DNA of 64,000 bases, from positions 62,001 through 126,000 of the forward strand of contig JAGPFA010000001.1 of assembly GCA_018056765.1 (NCBI GenBank). The letters run 5' to 3'. Of this stretch, positions 26,624-35,097 are shown piece by piece. Positions within the stretch are counted from its first letter, which is position 1, and each line of letters starts with the position of its first letter. Made by a program: the position numbers and the translations under genes. Source of the stretch: Syntrophaceae bacterium (GTDB taxonomy: Bacteria; Desulfobacterota; Syntrophia; Syntrophales; Smithellaceae). Below the pieces are notes generated by a model that was not told where the DNA came from, made no database searches, and saw only the letters and a program-made list of their open reading frames with translations.

Positions 26624-27397
26624 TCAAAAGTGCACGGTTATGCCCGCAAGTCCGGTCCAGTCCGGTTCCGTGGCGGTAAGTCCTCGTTTGATGCCCGCGT
26701 CAATGGTGAGCCATTCAAAAAAATCGTAGGAAATTCCTGCCAGAACAAAAGCCGGATGATTGTTGCTTTCGGGATCCGGATTACGTGCCAGACCGATATC
26801 ACCCATGAGTTTGAGATTTCTGATTATTTCTATCTCGGCCGCGGCGGATAAATGCCACAGATCCAGCCTTTCATCCAGCTTGTTTTCGTTGCGCGTATAG
26901 CCCACGTTGACATGAAAGGTCAGGGGTTCAATCTCTTTGCTTCCGATAAGGAAAAAAGTCCCTCCTACGCGCCCCGCGCCCAGGTCTTTTGTTTCGTCAC
27001 CGGCAGGCAGGATGATTCCGGGCTTTAGCGCCAGAGCCCAGCCGTTTTTTTCAAAAAAGCGCCACTTGAGCTCCAAAGTGATATCTGAAATACCGTTCTC
27101 GCGTGCTACACGGATATTATTTTCTTTGATGTCGTACCATTGGTAAGGTAGCCCTGCCACGATATCCACTGTATCGATCAGGCCGATGGTAAGCTGCAGT
27201 CCGGCCTCTCCCCCCTTTGTTTTACAGGTTGTTTGCTCATCTTCCTTGAATTTGTCGTAAAAGTGGGAAATTCCCATTTCCACTTGAAAGGAACCTCTGC
27301 CCTGGGTATCGGTATCGTCGGTAATCAGCGGGTGTCCAGCGAAAGCGTGGTTGGAAAGAAATAGCAAACAGATGAACACAAAAATCAGGCGCTTCAT
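26624..27397 (-). CDS. Outer-membrane beta-barrel transporter-like protein
   Basis: 257 residues with a clear signal peptide (MKRLIFVFICLLFLSNHAFA). The mature protein starts GHPLITDDTDTQGRGSFQVEMG and alternates beta strands to a terminal Phe (GLAGITVHF). This pattern matches the MetA/phenol-degradation-type barrel family often annotated as transporter. No substrate is evident. It is convergent with the ZIP gene 73 bases away, and a functional link to it is only a guess. Confidence 0.78.
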   Translation of the reverse strand: MKRLIFVFICLLFLSNHAFAGHPLITDDTDTQGRGSFQVEMGISHFYDKFKEDEQTTCKTKGGEAGLQLTIGLIDTVDIVAGLPYQWYDIKENNIRVARENGISDITLELKWRFFEKNGWALALKPGIILPAGDETKDLGAGRVGGTFFLIGSKEIEPLTFHVNVGYTRNENKLDERLDLWHLSAAAEIEIIRNLKLMGDIGLARNPDPESNNHPAFVLAGISYDFFEWLTIDAGIKRGLTATEPDWTGLAGITVHF

Positions 27398-27612
27398 TTT
27401 TCCATCAGGCGTTTTTGGGGGCTGTCTTGATTTAATTCAGCTGATCGCAAAAGCCCCTTTGTCGAAGTATGTGAAAATCAGCTGTGGACAATATATTATC
27501 CTTTCCATTTTAATCAATACATAATCTATGCAGAATAATTTTTGGAATTTAAAGAGCAGATCAGTAAGGTGTGGTTGCATCAGGAGCTGATATCTTTGCG
27601 TTTTTTTACGTA

Positions 27613-27641
27613 TTGACACCCCAGTGTAAATAAAGTATGTA
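27613..27641 (+). promoter_or_regulatory. Likely sigma-70 promoter of the ribbon-helix-helix gene
   Basis: TTGACA (27613-27618) is followed after 17 bases by TATGTA (27636-27641). The -10 element lies inside the first of three operator-like repeats. Confidence 0.6.
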
Positions 27642-27678
27642 TCGCGATAAAAGTATGTATTAAATATTAAGTAGGTAT
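27632..27678 (+). promoter_or_regulatory. Three phased AAGTATGTAT direct repeats, candidate operator
   Basis: AAAGTATGTAT occurs at 27632-27642 and 27650-27660, and AAGTAGGTAT at 27669-27678. The copies are spaced about 18 bases and end just before the ATG at 27681. They overlap the -10 box, as expected for autorepression by the encoded ribbon-helix-helix protein. Confidence 0.6.
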
Positions 27679-27680
27679 AC

Positions 27681-28169
27681 ATGGCCAGAAAAATTACCAT
27701 CAGCGTGCCGGACGAGCTTTACGAAAAAATGAAATTATGGAAGTCTTTGTTGAATTTTTCGAGGATTTTCCAGCTTGCGGTCTCCGGGATAATCCAGAAA
27801 AAAGAAGCGCTGACATCAAAAATCAGAAATGAAACAGATTTGACTTCAATTGTCGCACGCCTGAGAAAAGAAAAAATTGATCATGAATTTAACGTAACGG
27901 AGTGGGGCAGAAAAGACGGCCTGGAATGGTGCAAAACCGCCCACTACAGTGAGATCCAGTATGCACTGTGCTGGACTCCTCATCAAAACCCCGCTCGGGA
28001 CGAGCATCTTGGTGAATATTTTTTCCATAAATTCGAAGAGTATAAAAAGCGATTGACGGCCACCGGACAAACTGCGCAGGACTGGCTCAATGTGTTTTCT
28101 GAAAGATATGTCAGGGGATGGAAAGAGAGTGTTGAATCCTTTTGGGAAGAGGTGAAAGATAAGCTCTAG
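27681..28169 (+). CDS. Ribbon-helix-helix (CopG/MetJ-like) N-terminus with unknown C-terminal domain
   Basis: 162 residues. Residues about 1-40 (ARKITISVPDELYEKMKLWKSLLNFSRIFQLAV) match the beta-strand plus two-helix pattern of ribbon-helix-helix DNA-binding domains. The C-terminal 110 residues are Trp/Tyr-rich (EWGRKDGLEWCKTAHYSE, YVRGWKESVESFWEE), probably helical, and I do not recognise them. The direct repeats at its promoter suggest self-regulation. No toxin partner follows; the next gene is PlsC-like, 53 bases on. DNA binding is inference from the N-terminus. Confidence 0.7.
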   Translation: MARKITISVPDELYEKMKLWKSLLNFSRIFQLAVSGIIQKKEALTSKIRNETDLTSIVARLRKEKIDHEFNVTEWGRKDGLEWCKTAHYSEIQYALCWTPHQNPARDEHLGEYFFHKFEEYKKRLTATGQTAQDWLNVFSERYVRGWKESVESFWEEVKDKL

Positions 28170-28222
28170 GCTTATATGATCAACGCCAGGGCGGCAAAAT
28201 TACATCTAAAGGCAGGTGTCAT

Positions 28223-29056
28223 ATGGGATGGGGAAACGGGGCGAAGGAATTTTTTGAAGAATACCGGCAGAGGTACCTGAACGACGGGCGAAAAATCGTC
28301 GGTAACTTCAGGACGTTTATTGAAAAAATTGAGACGCGGGCCACGCGCGTGGCTTATCAGCCCTATAAATGGCTCGTTGTGCTGCCTCTGCTTGTTTTGT
28401 CTACGCTGATCCTGGGAATATGTGCCATGCTCGTCTCATTCGTGGTAAACCCGCGTATTGGCAGTTATTTCGGTGTCATCTGGGCGAGGTTCAACAGTTT
28501 TTTTACACCGATGACCGTGTATAAAAGCGGTACCGAAAATATGGAACCGGGAGTTTCCTATGTCATCACGGCTAATCATCAGAGCCTCTATGATATTTAT
28601 GTGCTCTACGGCTGGATGGGTGTTGATTTCAAATGGGTGATGAAAAAAGAACTGGAAAAAGTACCGGTTCTTGGACCAGCCTGTAAGATGTTGGGACATA
28701 TTTTTATTGATCGTTCCGATACACAAAAAGCGGTGGAAACCATTAACGCAGCCAAAAAGAAAATTGTCAACGGCACATCTGTCATTTTCTTTCCGGAAGG
28801 TTCACGCAGTGTCGATGGTGTCATGAAGCCGTTCAAAAAAGGCGCGTTTAAAATGGCGCTTGATCTGGGGCTGCCCATTCTTCCCGTTACGATCAGCGGC
28901 ACACGGGAAATACTGCCGAAGGGCAGCATCGATTTAAGACCGGGCGGGGTCACCATGACCATTCACAAGCCGGTATCAGTTAAAAATTACACTGAAGAGA
29001 CAATCACGGATCTGATGGATAAAACAAGAGCCGTGATGAATTCCACTCTGGAATAA
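28223..29056 (+). CDS. plsC: 1-acyl-sn-glycerol-3-phosphate acyltransferase (PlsC/LPLAT family)
   Basis: 277 residues. A membrane helix spans about 50-75. Acyltransferase block I is NHQSLYD (His119, Asp124), and block III is FPEGSRS (190-196) with PILPVTISGTREILPKG as block IV. The enzyme acylates lysophosphatidic acid to phosphatidic acid in phospholipid synthesis. The N-terminal 45 residues are a charged extension not found in short PlsC proteins. Other LPLAT substrates are possible. Confidence 0.88.
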   Translation: MGWGNGAKEFFEEYRQRYLNDGRKIVGNFRTFIEKIETRATRVAYQPYKWLVVLPLLVLSTLILGICAMLVSFVVNPRIGSYFGVIWARFNSFFTPMTVYKSGTENMEPGVSYVITANHQSLYDIYVLYGWMGVDFKWVMKKELEKVPVLGPACKMLGHIFIDRSDTQKAVETINAAKKKIVNGTSVIFFPEGSRSVDGVMKPFKKGAFKMALDLGLPILPVTISGTREILPKGSIDLRPGGVTMTIHKPVSVKNYTEETITDLMDKTRAVMNSTLE

Positions 29057-29227
29057 TCCTACGCCACCGACCATAAGCTGAGCTTTACCCGGAGGATAGC
29101 TCATGTGCTTATCTGCGCCGTAAATATACATCGCACAGCTGTTTCAACCGGCAGAATTTTTAAAATATCCCATCCGGCGCCACGTGAAAGCTCTGTTTGG
29201 GAACCGGGGGAAGATTTTGTTTTTTAC

Positions 29228-29256
29228 TTGAAATGTGAAAATCTTTAGGCTATAGG
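29228..29256 (+). promoter_or_regulatory. Sigma-70 promoter of tRNA-Val
   Basis: TTGAAA (29228-29233), 17-base spacer, TATAGG (29251-29256). The predicted transcription start is a few bases before the tRNA. Confidence 0.65.
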
Positions 29257-29267
29257 TTGCGGCACTT

Positions 29268-29342
29268 GGGCGGTTAACTCAGCGGGAGAGTGCTACCTTC
29301 ACACGGTAGAAGTCGCTGGTTCAATCCCAGCACCGCCTACCA
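29268..29342 (+). tRNA. tRNA-Val (anticodon CAC)
   Basis: 75 bases with encoded CCA. The acceptor stem GGGCGGT/ACCGCCT closes with a terminal G-U. The anticodon stem CTACC/GGTAG holds loop TTCACAC (anticodon CAC), and the T arm is GCTGG-TTCAATC-CCAGC. It reads GUG codons. A terminator follows 12 bases later. Confidence 0.95.
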
Positions 29343-29354
29343 TGATAATCAGGA

Positions 29355-29383
29355 GACGGGCAGTCCTGCTGCCCGTCTTTTTT
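29355..29383 (+). terminator. Intrinsic terminator after tRNA-Val
   Basis: A 9-bp perfect stem GACGGGCAG/CTGCCCGTC with loop TCCTG is followed by TTTTTT. It overlaps the end of the convergent carbonic anhydrase gene by two bases. Confidence 0.9.
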
Positions 29384-29906
29384 AATCGATGGTTTTCATT
29401 GTCGCCAGATATGTCCGGCATAAATAGCGGTAGGCTTCAATGCCGTTGCGGGCGGCGGCCTTGTCCTTTTCCGTCAGGTCTCTGGTGATCACAGCAGGGT
29501 TGCCCGCCACGATCTTGCCGGCCGGAACATGCATGTCTTTGCGCACCACTGAGCCCACCGAAACCAGGACATCCTCTTCACAAACGACATTGAAGAGTAA
29601 AACCGCGCCGATACCGATAGTGCATCTGTCTTTGAGATGTACATCATGCAATATGGCGCCGTGCGCTATGGTCACGTCATTGCCGACCGTGACCTGGGAT
29701 CCGGGATAGACATGAATGACCGCGTTATCCTGAACGCTGGTTCTGTCTCCCAGAATCACCGGCCCGAAATCCCCTCTGATGCAGGCGCCCGGTGCGATAA
29801 GGCATTCGTGTCCGAGCCGGACATCACCGATAAGGACTGCCTGGGGATGGACAAAGGAATCGGACGGAACCTGTGGGCGTTTGCCATCAAATTCATAAAG
29901 AGCCAT
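29382..29906 (-). CDS. Gamma-class carbonic anhydrase-like protein
   Basis: 174 residues of left-handed beta-helix. The three zinc ligands expected of the family are present: His65 (AVIHVYPG), His82 and His87 (TIAHGAILHDVHL), as are Arg44 and Gln59-Asp60. The C-terminal helix (EKDKAAARNGIEAYRYLCRTY) is standard. Activity is CO2 hydration if metal is bound, though YrdA/PaaY-type homologues often show little activity. It follows kdsD by 16 bases in the same direction, and a relation to Kdo synthesis is not obvious. Confidence 0.88.
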   Translation of the reverse strand: MALYEFDGKRPQVPSDSFVHPQAVLIGDVRLGHECLIAPGACIRGDFGPVILGDRTSVQDNAVIHVYPGSQVTVGNDVTIAHGAILHDVHLKDRCTIGIGAVLLFNVVCEEDVLVSVGSVVRKDMHVPAGKIVAGNPAVITRDLTEKDKAAARNGIEAYRYLCRTYLATMKTID

Positions 29907-29922
29907 ATGACGCCTCCTTGTT

Positions 29923-30942
29923 TTAATAATTGAGGGAAATGTTGACCGACCCGCCTCTGCCGAAAATGTCGTGCAGGTGGACGTATCCCTTGAGAACTTT
30001 CTTTTCGCTTACCACAGCCAGCGATGTTATTTCAATTTTTTGCATAAACTCCACTGTTTCTGCAAGCGATGCCCCTTCGTGAATGGTTTTGGGATTGGCC
30101 GTCATGACTTCATCGACGGTTTGCCCTTCAAAGGAGAGGCCTTTGCCGATATGCCGCCGGACATCGCCGTCGGTAAGAATTCCCAAAAGATGCTTTTTTT
30201 TGTCGATGACCATGACAAATCCGACATTCATGCGGTTTATCTCTTCGATGGCCTTTTGTGCAGATGTTCCTGTAAAAACGTGCGGGATACGCTCGCCGAC
30301 CACCATGGCGTCACGAACGGTTGCCCTCAGTCTTGCGCCGAGCGAGCCGCCTGGATGAAATTTGTAGAAGTCCTTTTCACGAAATTTACGTTTGTCGATC
30401 AGCGCAATCGCCAGTGCGTCACCCATGGCCAGGGCTGCAGTGGAGCTGGATGTCGGTGCCAGACCAAAAGGGCAGGCCTCTTTCTCTACGGATACGTCAA
30501 TGACGATGTCGCTGTTTTTGGCCAGTGAAGAGCCGGTCACACCCGTGAAAGCGATAATCGGGGCGCCGATGTGCTTCACCGAGCTGATGATCGGCGCCAG
30601 TTCCCTGGTTTCACCGCTGTTGGAAATCGCCAGGAGAACATCTTCCCGTGAGACAATGCCCAGATCGCCGTGGATGCCTTCCACCGGATGGAGGAAAAGA
30701 GCCTGTGTTCCGGTGCTCGTCATTGTGGCGGCGATTTTATGTCCGATCAGACCGGACTTGCCGATTCCGGTGACAATGACCCTTCCTTTACAGCCATATA
30801 TCAGATCAACCGCCCGGCTGAAATTTCCATCGACTTTATCAATCAGATTTAAAATGCTTTGTGCCTCTATCCTGAGAACTTCCCTGGCGCGCTTCAGGGC
30901 GGAGCGACTGTTATTTGGTTTTTTGTTTTGCGTTTTTTTCAT
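29923..30942 (-). CDS. kdsD: D-arabinose 5-phosphate isomerase (KdsD/KpsF)
   Basis: 339 residues from the ATG at 30942, preferred because AGGA lies eight bases before it and the length matches KdsD; longer starts run into the divergent lpxH region. The SIS domain (about 25-190) has VTGIGKSGLIGHKIAATM, AISNSGETREL and the family CPFGLAPTSSSTAALAMGDALA. Two CBS domains follow (about 210-335). It converts ribulose 5-phosphate to arabinose 5-phosphate, the first step of Kdo synthesis for LPS or capsule. Confidence 0.92.
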   Translation of the reverse strand: MKKTQNKKPNNSRSALKRAREVLRIEAQSILNLIDKVDGNFSRAVDLIYGCKGRVIVTGIGKSGLIGHKIAATMTSTGTQALFLHPVEGIHGDLGIVSREDVLLAISNSGETRELAPIISSVKHIGAPIIAFTGVTGSSLAKNSDIVIDVSVEKEACPFGLAPTSSSTAALAMGDALAIALIDKRKFREKDFYKFHPGGSLGARLRATVRDAMVVGERIPHVFTGTSAQKAIEEINRMNVGFVMVIDKKKHLLGILTDGDVRRHIGKGLSFEGQTVDEVMTANPKTIHEGASLAETVEFMQKIEITSLAVVSEKKVLKGYVHLHDIFGRGGSVNISLNY

Positions 30943-31104
30943 TTTCATCATCCTGTTGTGGCGGCATGCGTGAAAATAGCAAAAATTACGGTACAAAACA
31001 AGAATCAAATAGTGAATTCCATTTGACAGCAGCGGCAAAATGCAGCATTGTCTGTCGGACTTTGACTGGTGCAAAGAGAAAAAACACTTTATACAGATGG
31101 AAAT

Positions 31105-31884
31105 ATGAAAGCGGTTTTTCTATCGGATGTTCATTTGAAGCATACCGCGGACGAGCGCTACACACTAATCATGGAGTTTTTTTCCAAGCTGCTCGACGGT
31201 AAAGTGCGCTCGCTGGTCGACGACGAAGCGGCAGGTCAGGGACAAACGGCAATCGATCACCTTTTCATACTGGGAGATTTTTTCGATTTCTGGTTTTGCA
31301 CGCCCGACAGAATATATCCCCAATTCCAGCCCGTGATCAACAAACTGATTGAAATCAGGAAATCAGGTGTCAGCATACATTTTTGTGAAGGCAATCACGA
31401 CTTTTTTATGAAAGAATATTTCCAGGATATCCTGGAAATGAATGTGTATGAACAATGGGCGACAATAGAACTCGACCATCTGCGTCTGCTCATCTCCCAT
31501 GGAGATACGGCTGATTCCTCCGATCGGTCCTACTTGCTGTTTCGTAAATTTTTGAGGAGCCGCTTTTTTTACCTTCTGCAGGGGGTGATCCCCGCCCGCC
31601 TGCGCTGGTTTCTGGCAAGTACGACTTCCAACGCGAGCAAAAGATTAAATGACGGGCAAAGCGATTATCTGGCGGAAAAAATGCAGGCCTTCGCCACGAA
31701 GAAGCTCTCCGGAGACTATGACGCGGTTATTATGGGACATTGCCACAAGCCGCTCCTGCGATACTTTGATGCAGGGGGGAGGAAAAAAACATTCATCGCC
31801 CTGGGCGATTGGATCACATATCACTCATTTGTATATTACGAAAACCGTCGCTTTTACATGAGCTGCTACAAGGGGCAGGGCTGA
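31105..31884 (+). CDS. lpxH: UDP-2,3-diacylglucosamine diphosphatase-like metallophosphatase (LpxH)
   Basis: 259 residues from the ATG at 31105. The calcineurin-like motifs are complete: DVH (8-10), LGDFFDFW, EGNHDFF, ISHGD and GHCHKP. LpxH cleaves UDP-diacylglucosamine to lipid X and UMP at the inner membrane in lipid A synthesis. The insertion with SYLLFRKFLRSRFFYLLQGVIP matches LpxH-type lipid-binding helices. It is divergent from kdsD, so the two Gram-negative envelope genes share an intergenic region. Confidence 0.88.
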   Translation: MKAVFLSDVHLKHTADERYTLIMEFFSKLLDGKVRSLVDDEAAGQGQTAIDHLFILGDFFDFWFCTPDRIYPQFQPVINKLIEIRKSGVSIHFCEGNHDFFMKEYFQDILEMNVYEQWATIELDHLRLLISHGDTADSSDRSYLLFRKFLRSRFFYLLQGVIPARLRWFLASTTSNASKRLNDGQSDYLAEKMQAFATKKLSGDYDAVIMGHCHKPLLRYFDAGGRKKTFIALGDWITYHSFVYYENRRFYMSCYKGQG

Positions 31885-32040
31885 AAATTTCGCCCCCATA
31901 CGGTCGGGTATTTTGCATTGACGAAGTGCTGGACATGACCGTTTGTTTATGCTAGAAAGCCTCGTTTTTAATAAAAGGAAATTTCTGAAAACGGCACGTA
32001 AGGCCTGTTGCACGAGCTTAAGGAAGGCAGGTTCAGAGAT

Positions 32041-32886
32041 ATGAATTTTGGTGGAATTTATCCAGAATATTCAATGCGCGAGGCACGCTTTGTCGTCGTG
32101 CCGGTTCCTTATGATCTGACCTCCACCTACCAGCCAGGCAGCCGCCGGGGACCGGCGGCGATCATCGAGGCGTCCGGTAATATGGAACTCTACGATGAGG
32201 AGCTGAAAAAAGAAACATATCTTGCCGGTATTCACACAACATCTCCGGTTGAGGCGGATGCCCGCGGTCCAAAGCAGACCATTTCCGCCGTCCGGAAAAA
32301 AATAAGCCGTATCGTCGCTCAGAATAAAATTCCGGTGATGTTGGGCGGCGAGCACAGTATCACTCTTGGTGCGGTGCAGGCGGTTGCGGAAAAATATCCG
32401 CAACTGACCGTATTGCAGCTAGATGCTCATGCCGATCTGCGCGACTCGTATCAGGGATCTCCCTTCAGCCATGCCTGTGTCGCCAGGCGGATAGCTGAAT
32501 TTTGCACACTGGTGCAGGCGGGCATCCGCAGTATGAGCGTGGAGGAAGGAGAATTCCTCCCGACGAGCCGGGTCAGGTCATATGGGGCGGATTATATCTT
32601 CGACCACCCCGACTGGGTGGAAGAAATTTGCCAAGATCTCGGAGGAGATCTGTACATCACGATAGATCTCGATGTATTTGACCCTTCAGTTATGCCCGCT
32701 ACCGGAACGCCTGAGCCGGGCGGACTGTACTGGCGCGATGTATTGAAGTTGCTCAAAACGGCAGCCGGACGCTGTAATGTGCGCGGCTTTGATGTGGTGG
32801 AGCTGGCGCCACTGCCGGGAATGGTCGCCCCGGATTTTATGGCGGCCAAACTGACCTATCGCCTGATGGGATACATAACCAAATAG
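32041..32886 (+). CDS. speB: Agmatinase / ureohydrolase
   Basis: 281 residues from the ATG at 32041; a TTG at 32008 is an alternative start. Manganese-site motifs are LGGEHSITLG (His105), LDAHADLRD (Asp128, His130, Asp132), SHAC and TIDLDVFDPSVMP. It hydrolyses agmatine to putrescine and urea. The next gene encodes pyruvoyl-dependent arginine decarboxylase, so the pair makes putrescine from arginine in two steps. This context favours agmatinase over arginase. Confidence 0.92.
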   Translation: MNFGGIYPEYSMREARFVVVPVPYDLTSTYQPGSRRGPAAIIEASGNMELYDEELKKETYLAGIHTTSPVEADARGPKQTISAVRKKISRIVAQNKIPVMLGGEHSITLGAVQAVAEKYPQLTVLQLDAHADLRDSYQGSPFSHACVARRIAEFCTLVQAGIRSMSVEEGEFLPTSRVRSYGADYIFDHPDWVEEICQDLGGDLYITIDLDVFDPSVMPATGTPEPGGLYWRDVLKLLKTAAGRCNVRGFDVVELAPLPGMVAPDFMAAKLTYRLMGYITK

Positions 32887-32926
32887 ACGCTCAAGCGTTA
32901 AATAAATGAAATGGAGATAGATAAAA

Positions 32927-33475
32927 TTGAATTCAAATGTACCTCAAAAAATATTTTTGACCAAAGGGGTGGGCAGCCACAAAGAAGAACTTCATTCGTT
33001 TGAGCTGGCGCTGCGTGATGCGGGAATTGAAAAATGCAATCTGGTACAGGTATCGAGCATTTTCCCGCCTGGCTGCAAACTGATTTCCAAAGCGCAGGGA
33101 ATCAAGGAATTACATCCGGGGACGATTACCTACTGCGTGATGAGCCGTTGCTGCAGTAACGAGCCCAGACGTCTGCTTTCTGCTTCCGTGGGCCTGGCTA
33201 TCCCGGCCGACAAGCAGGCCTACGGCTACATCAGTGAGCACCACGCATTCGGGCTCAACGAAAGGGAAACAGGCGACTATGCCGAAGACCTGGCTGCCGC
33301 CATGCTCGCCTCCACGCTCGGCATTGATTTCGATATCGATGAAAGCTGGGATGAAAAGAAGGAAATATTCAAAATCAGCGGGAAGATCGTCACGACCCGC
33401 AACATCACCCAGTCGACCATTGTCAAGAACAACTGGTATACAACCGTCGTCGCCGCCGCTGTTTTCATTTTCTAG
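32927..33475 (+). CDS. Pyruvoyl-dependent arginine decarboxylase
   Basis: 182 residues from a TTG start with GGAG ten bases upstream. The self-cleavage site is in QVSSIFPPGC: cleavage between Ser43 and Ser44 would give a beta chain and a pyruvoyl-capped alpha chain, as in the archaeal PdaD enzyme (Ser52-Ser53). Other family features are GLAIPADKQAYGYISEHHAFG and the Glu in NERETGDYAED. The reaction is arginine to agmatine plus CO2, feeding the agmatinase 40 bases upstream. Confidence 0.93.
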   Translation: MNSNVPQKIFLTKGVGSHKEELHSFELALRDAGIEKCNLVQVSSIFPPGCKLISKAQGIKELHPGTITYCVMSRCCSNEPRRLLSASVGLAIPADKQAYGYISEHHAFGLNERETGDYAEDLAAAMLASTLGIDFDIDESWDEKKEIFKISGKIVTTRNITQSTIVKNNWYTTVVAAAVFIF

Positions 33476-33506
33476 CCGCCCGGACGGGGTTTATCCAAAT
33501 AACTCC

Positions 33507-33535
33507 TTGACAAACACACATGGTGGTGGTTTAAA
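33507..33535 (+). promoter_or_regulatory. Sigma-70 promoter of the initiator tRNA
   Basis: TTGACA (33507-33512) and TTTAAA (33530-33535) are spaced 17 bases apart, 25 bases before the tRNA. Confidence 0.7.
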
Positions 33536-33559
33536 GGCCAATGATTCGGCACATGATGT

Positions 33560-33636
<77 letters not shown>

Positions 33637-33647
33637 ATAAAATCAAA

Positions 33648-33676
33648 GGGTTAGGCGAAATGCTTAACCCCTTTTT
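33648..33676 (+). terminator. Intrinsic terminator after tRNA-fMet
   Basis: GGGTTAGGC pairs with GCTTAACCC (one G-U), with loop GAAAT, followed by CTTTTT. Confidence 0.8.
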
Positions 33677-33891
33677 CTTGCCTGATTTAACCTATTGCTA
33701 CCCATGAAGTGGTTTTTTCGAGTGCGATCATACGGGCCTCCAAACATCCGGTGCTTTCATGTTTTGTCCGACGTGATGCCTTCATAAACAGACTTTTTTA
33801 CCGGCCGGTCGCTATCACCCACATCAATGGCTTATGTGAGAATCCCGTTTCTTACTATTTTTCCGTAAATCACTCTGGATGCAAAAGAGGG

Positions 33892-34638
33892 TCAGACGGT
33901 GTCCAGCCCTTTGATAAACGCCCAGACATTTTTACCCAGCACTGCGTGGTTGTAGCCTCCTTCCAGAATGCCGAAGCAGCCGCCTTTGTTGCGGATCGCT
34001 GTTTCCCTTACCAGTTTGCCCATATAGGTGTAGTCCTCAGTTTTGAGCAGACCGCCCCAATCGTCTTCGTGATTGTCAAAGCCCGCGGAAACGGCGATCA
34101 TGTCCGCATCAGTTTTATTCAGGGCGCTTGTTACGGTTTTGAGGTATTCGTTTCGGTCAGACCCGCCGGGATTGAGTATTGTGACAAAGCCTTTTGGTTC
34201 GAGGATGTTTATGTTGCCGTCGCCGACATGCAGGTCAAAATCCAGGATGAATGCTTTTCTTATTTTATCCCTGCGTTTGAGATGCAAAAGTGCAATTGCC
34301 ATGTTATTGAAATAGCAAAAACCCCAGGCACTGTCGGCGGAAGCATGATGGCCGGGGGGGCGGATTACGGCAAAGCATGGTTCTGAAAGACCGATTTGTG
34401 CGGCCTTGAGCGCTCCTCCGGCGGCCAGCGCCGCAATGTCGTAAACTCCTTCGCGTTGGATCTCGGCAATATGCCTGGGTGTATGTACCAAAGCGATGTC
34501 TTCTTCTGATGCCGGCTGTGGTTCAATGTAATCCACCTTGCCGGCCAAAGCAAACTCGATCGATTCGATTCTGCCGGGACTCGATGCCGGATCATGGGAG
34601 TAAATCTGCTTGTATCCCTGTGAATAAACTACTTTCAT
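33892..34638 (-). CDS. Histone-deacetylase/AcuC-type zinc deacetylase
   Basis: 248 residues from the ATG at 34638, which has a strong AAGGAGG site; an upstream in-frame Met lies inside the preceding gene. The arginase-deacetylase fold is shown by RPPGHHA (His97-His98 catalytic pair), LDFDLHVGDG (zinc ligands Asp135, His137) and SAGFDNHEDD (Asp188). At 248 residues it is short for the family (often above 300). Members remove acetyl groups from proteins, polyamines or small acetylamides. It shares an operon with a Sir2-type enzyme, and putrescine genes lie just beyond the tRNA, so acetylpolyamine is a possible substrate (inference). Confidence 0.87.
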   Translation of the reverse strand: MKVVYSQGYKQIYSHDPASSPGRIESIEFALAGKVDYIEPQPASEEDIALVHTPRHIAEIQREGVYDIAALAAGGALKAAQIGLSEPCFAVIRPPGHHASADSAWGFCYFNNMAIALLHLKRRDKIRKAFILDFDLHVGDGNINILEPKGFVTILNPGGSDRNEYLKTVTSALNKTDADMIAVSAGFDNHEDDWGGLLKTEDYTYMGKLVRETAIRNKGGCFGILEGGYNHAVLGKNVWAFIKGLDTV

Positions 34639-34658
34639 AGTGCCCTCCTTGTGAGTTT

Positions 34659-35096
34659 TTACTCGAGAAAGCCGATGGAAGAAAGAGCTTTCAGCGTATG
34701 CGGAGAAACGGTAAGGTGATTTAAGTCTTCGGGGAAAAACCATCCTGCGTCCGCAGCATCGTCTCCCGCCTTCGTTTCACCTGAGATATATAAAGCGGCA
34801 AAATCAATGACGACAAAATGAAATTTGATCACCCCATGTTGATCTTTTTCGATGAGGTCAAACACATAAATACATTCACCTACTGCTATGGTCACGCCGG
34901 TTTCTTCCAGGATCTCACGTCGAGCGCACTCTTTTAGTGTTTCACCCAATTTGAGCCTGCCGCCGGGGATTGCCCACAAACCGCGTCCCGGCTCGGCGGC
35001 GCGCTTTACCAGCAAAATTCTGCCCTCATGCACGACAATGGCACCAACGCCCACGCATGGATTTTCGGGATTGGTGTTGGTGGTTTTGTGCTTCAT
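34659..35096 (-). CDS. NUDIX hydrolase
   Basis: 145 residues from the ATG at 35096, one base after the NRDE-family stop. The NUDIX box is complete (GRLKLGE followed by REILEETG, residues 46-67). The profile, with VGVGAIVVHEGRILLVKRAAEPGRGLWAIPGG, is typical of MutT/ADP-ribose pyrophosphatase-like enzymes. In an operon with a sirtuin, a role in hydrolysing ADP-ribose derived from NAD or O-acetyl-ADP-ribose is attractive but not shown by sequence. Confidence 0.88.
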   Translation of the reverse strand: MKHKTTNTNPENPCVGVGAIVVHEGRILLVKRAAEPGRGLWAIPGGRLKLGETLKECARREILEETGVTIAVGECIYVFDLIEKDQHGVIKFHFVVIDFAALYISGETKAGDDAADAGWFFPEDLNHLTVSPHTLKALSSIGFLE

Positions 35097-35097
35097 G

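Noticed and set aside
33709-34386. Plus-strand frame of 225 codons
   Set aside because: It is the shadow of the zinc deacetylase gene, whose minus-strand product has complete active-site motifs.
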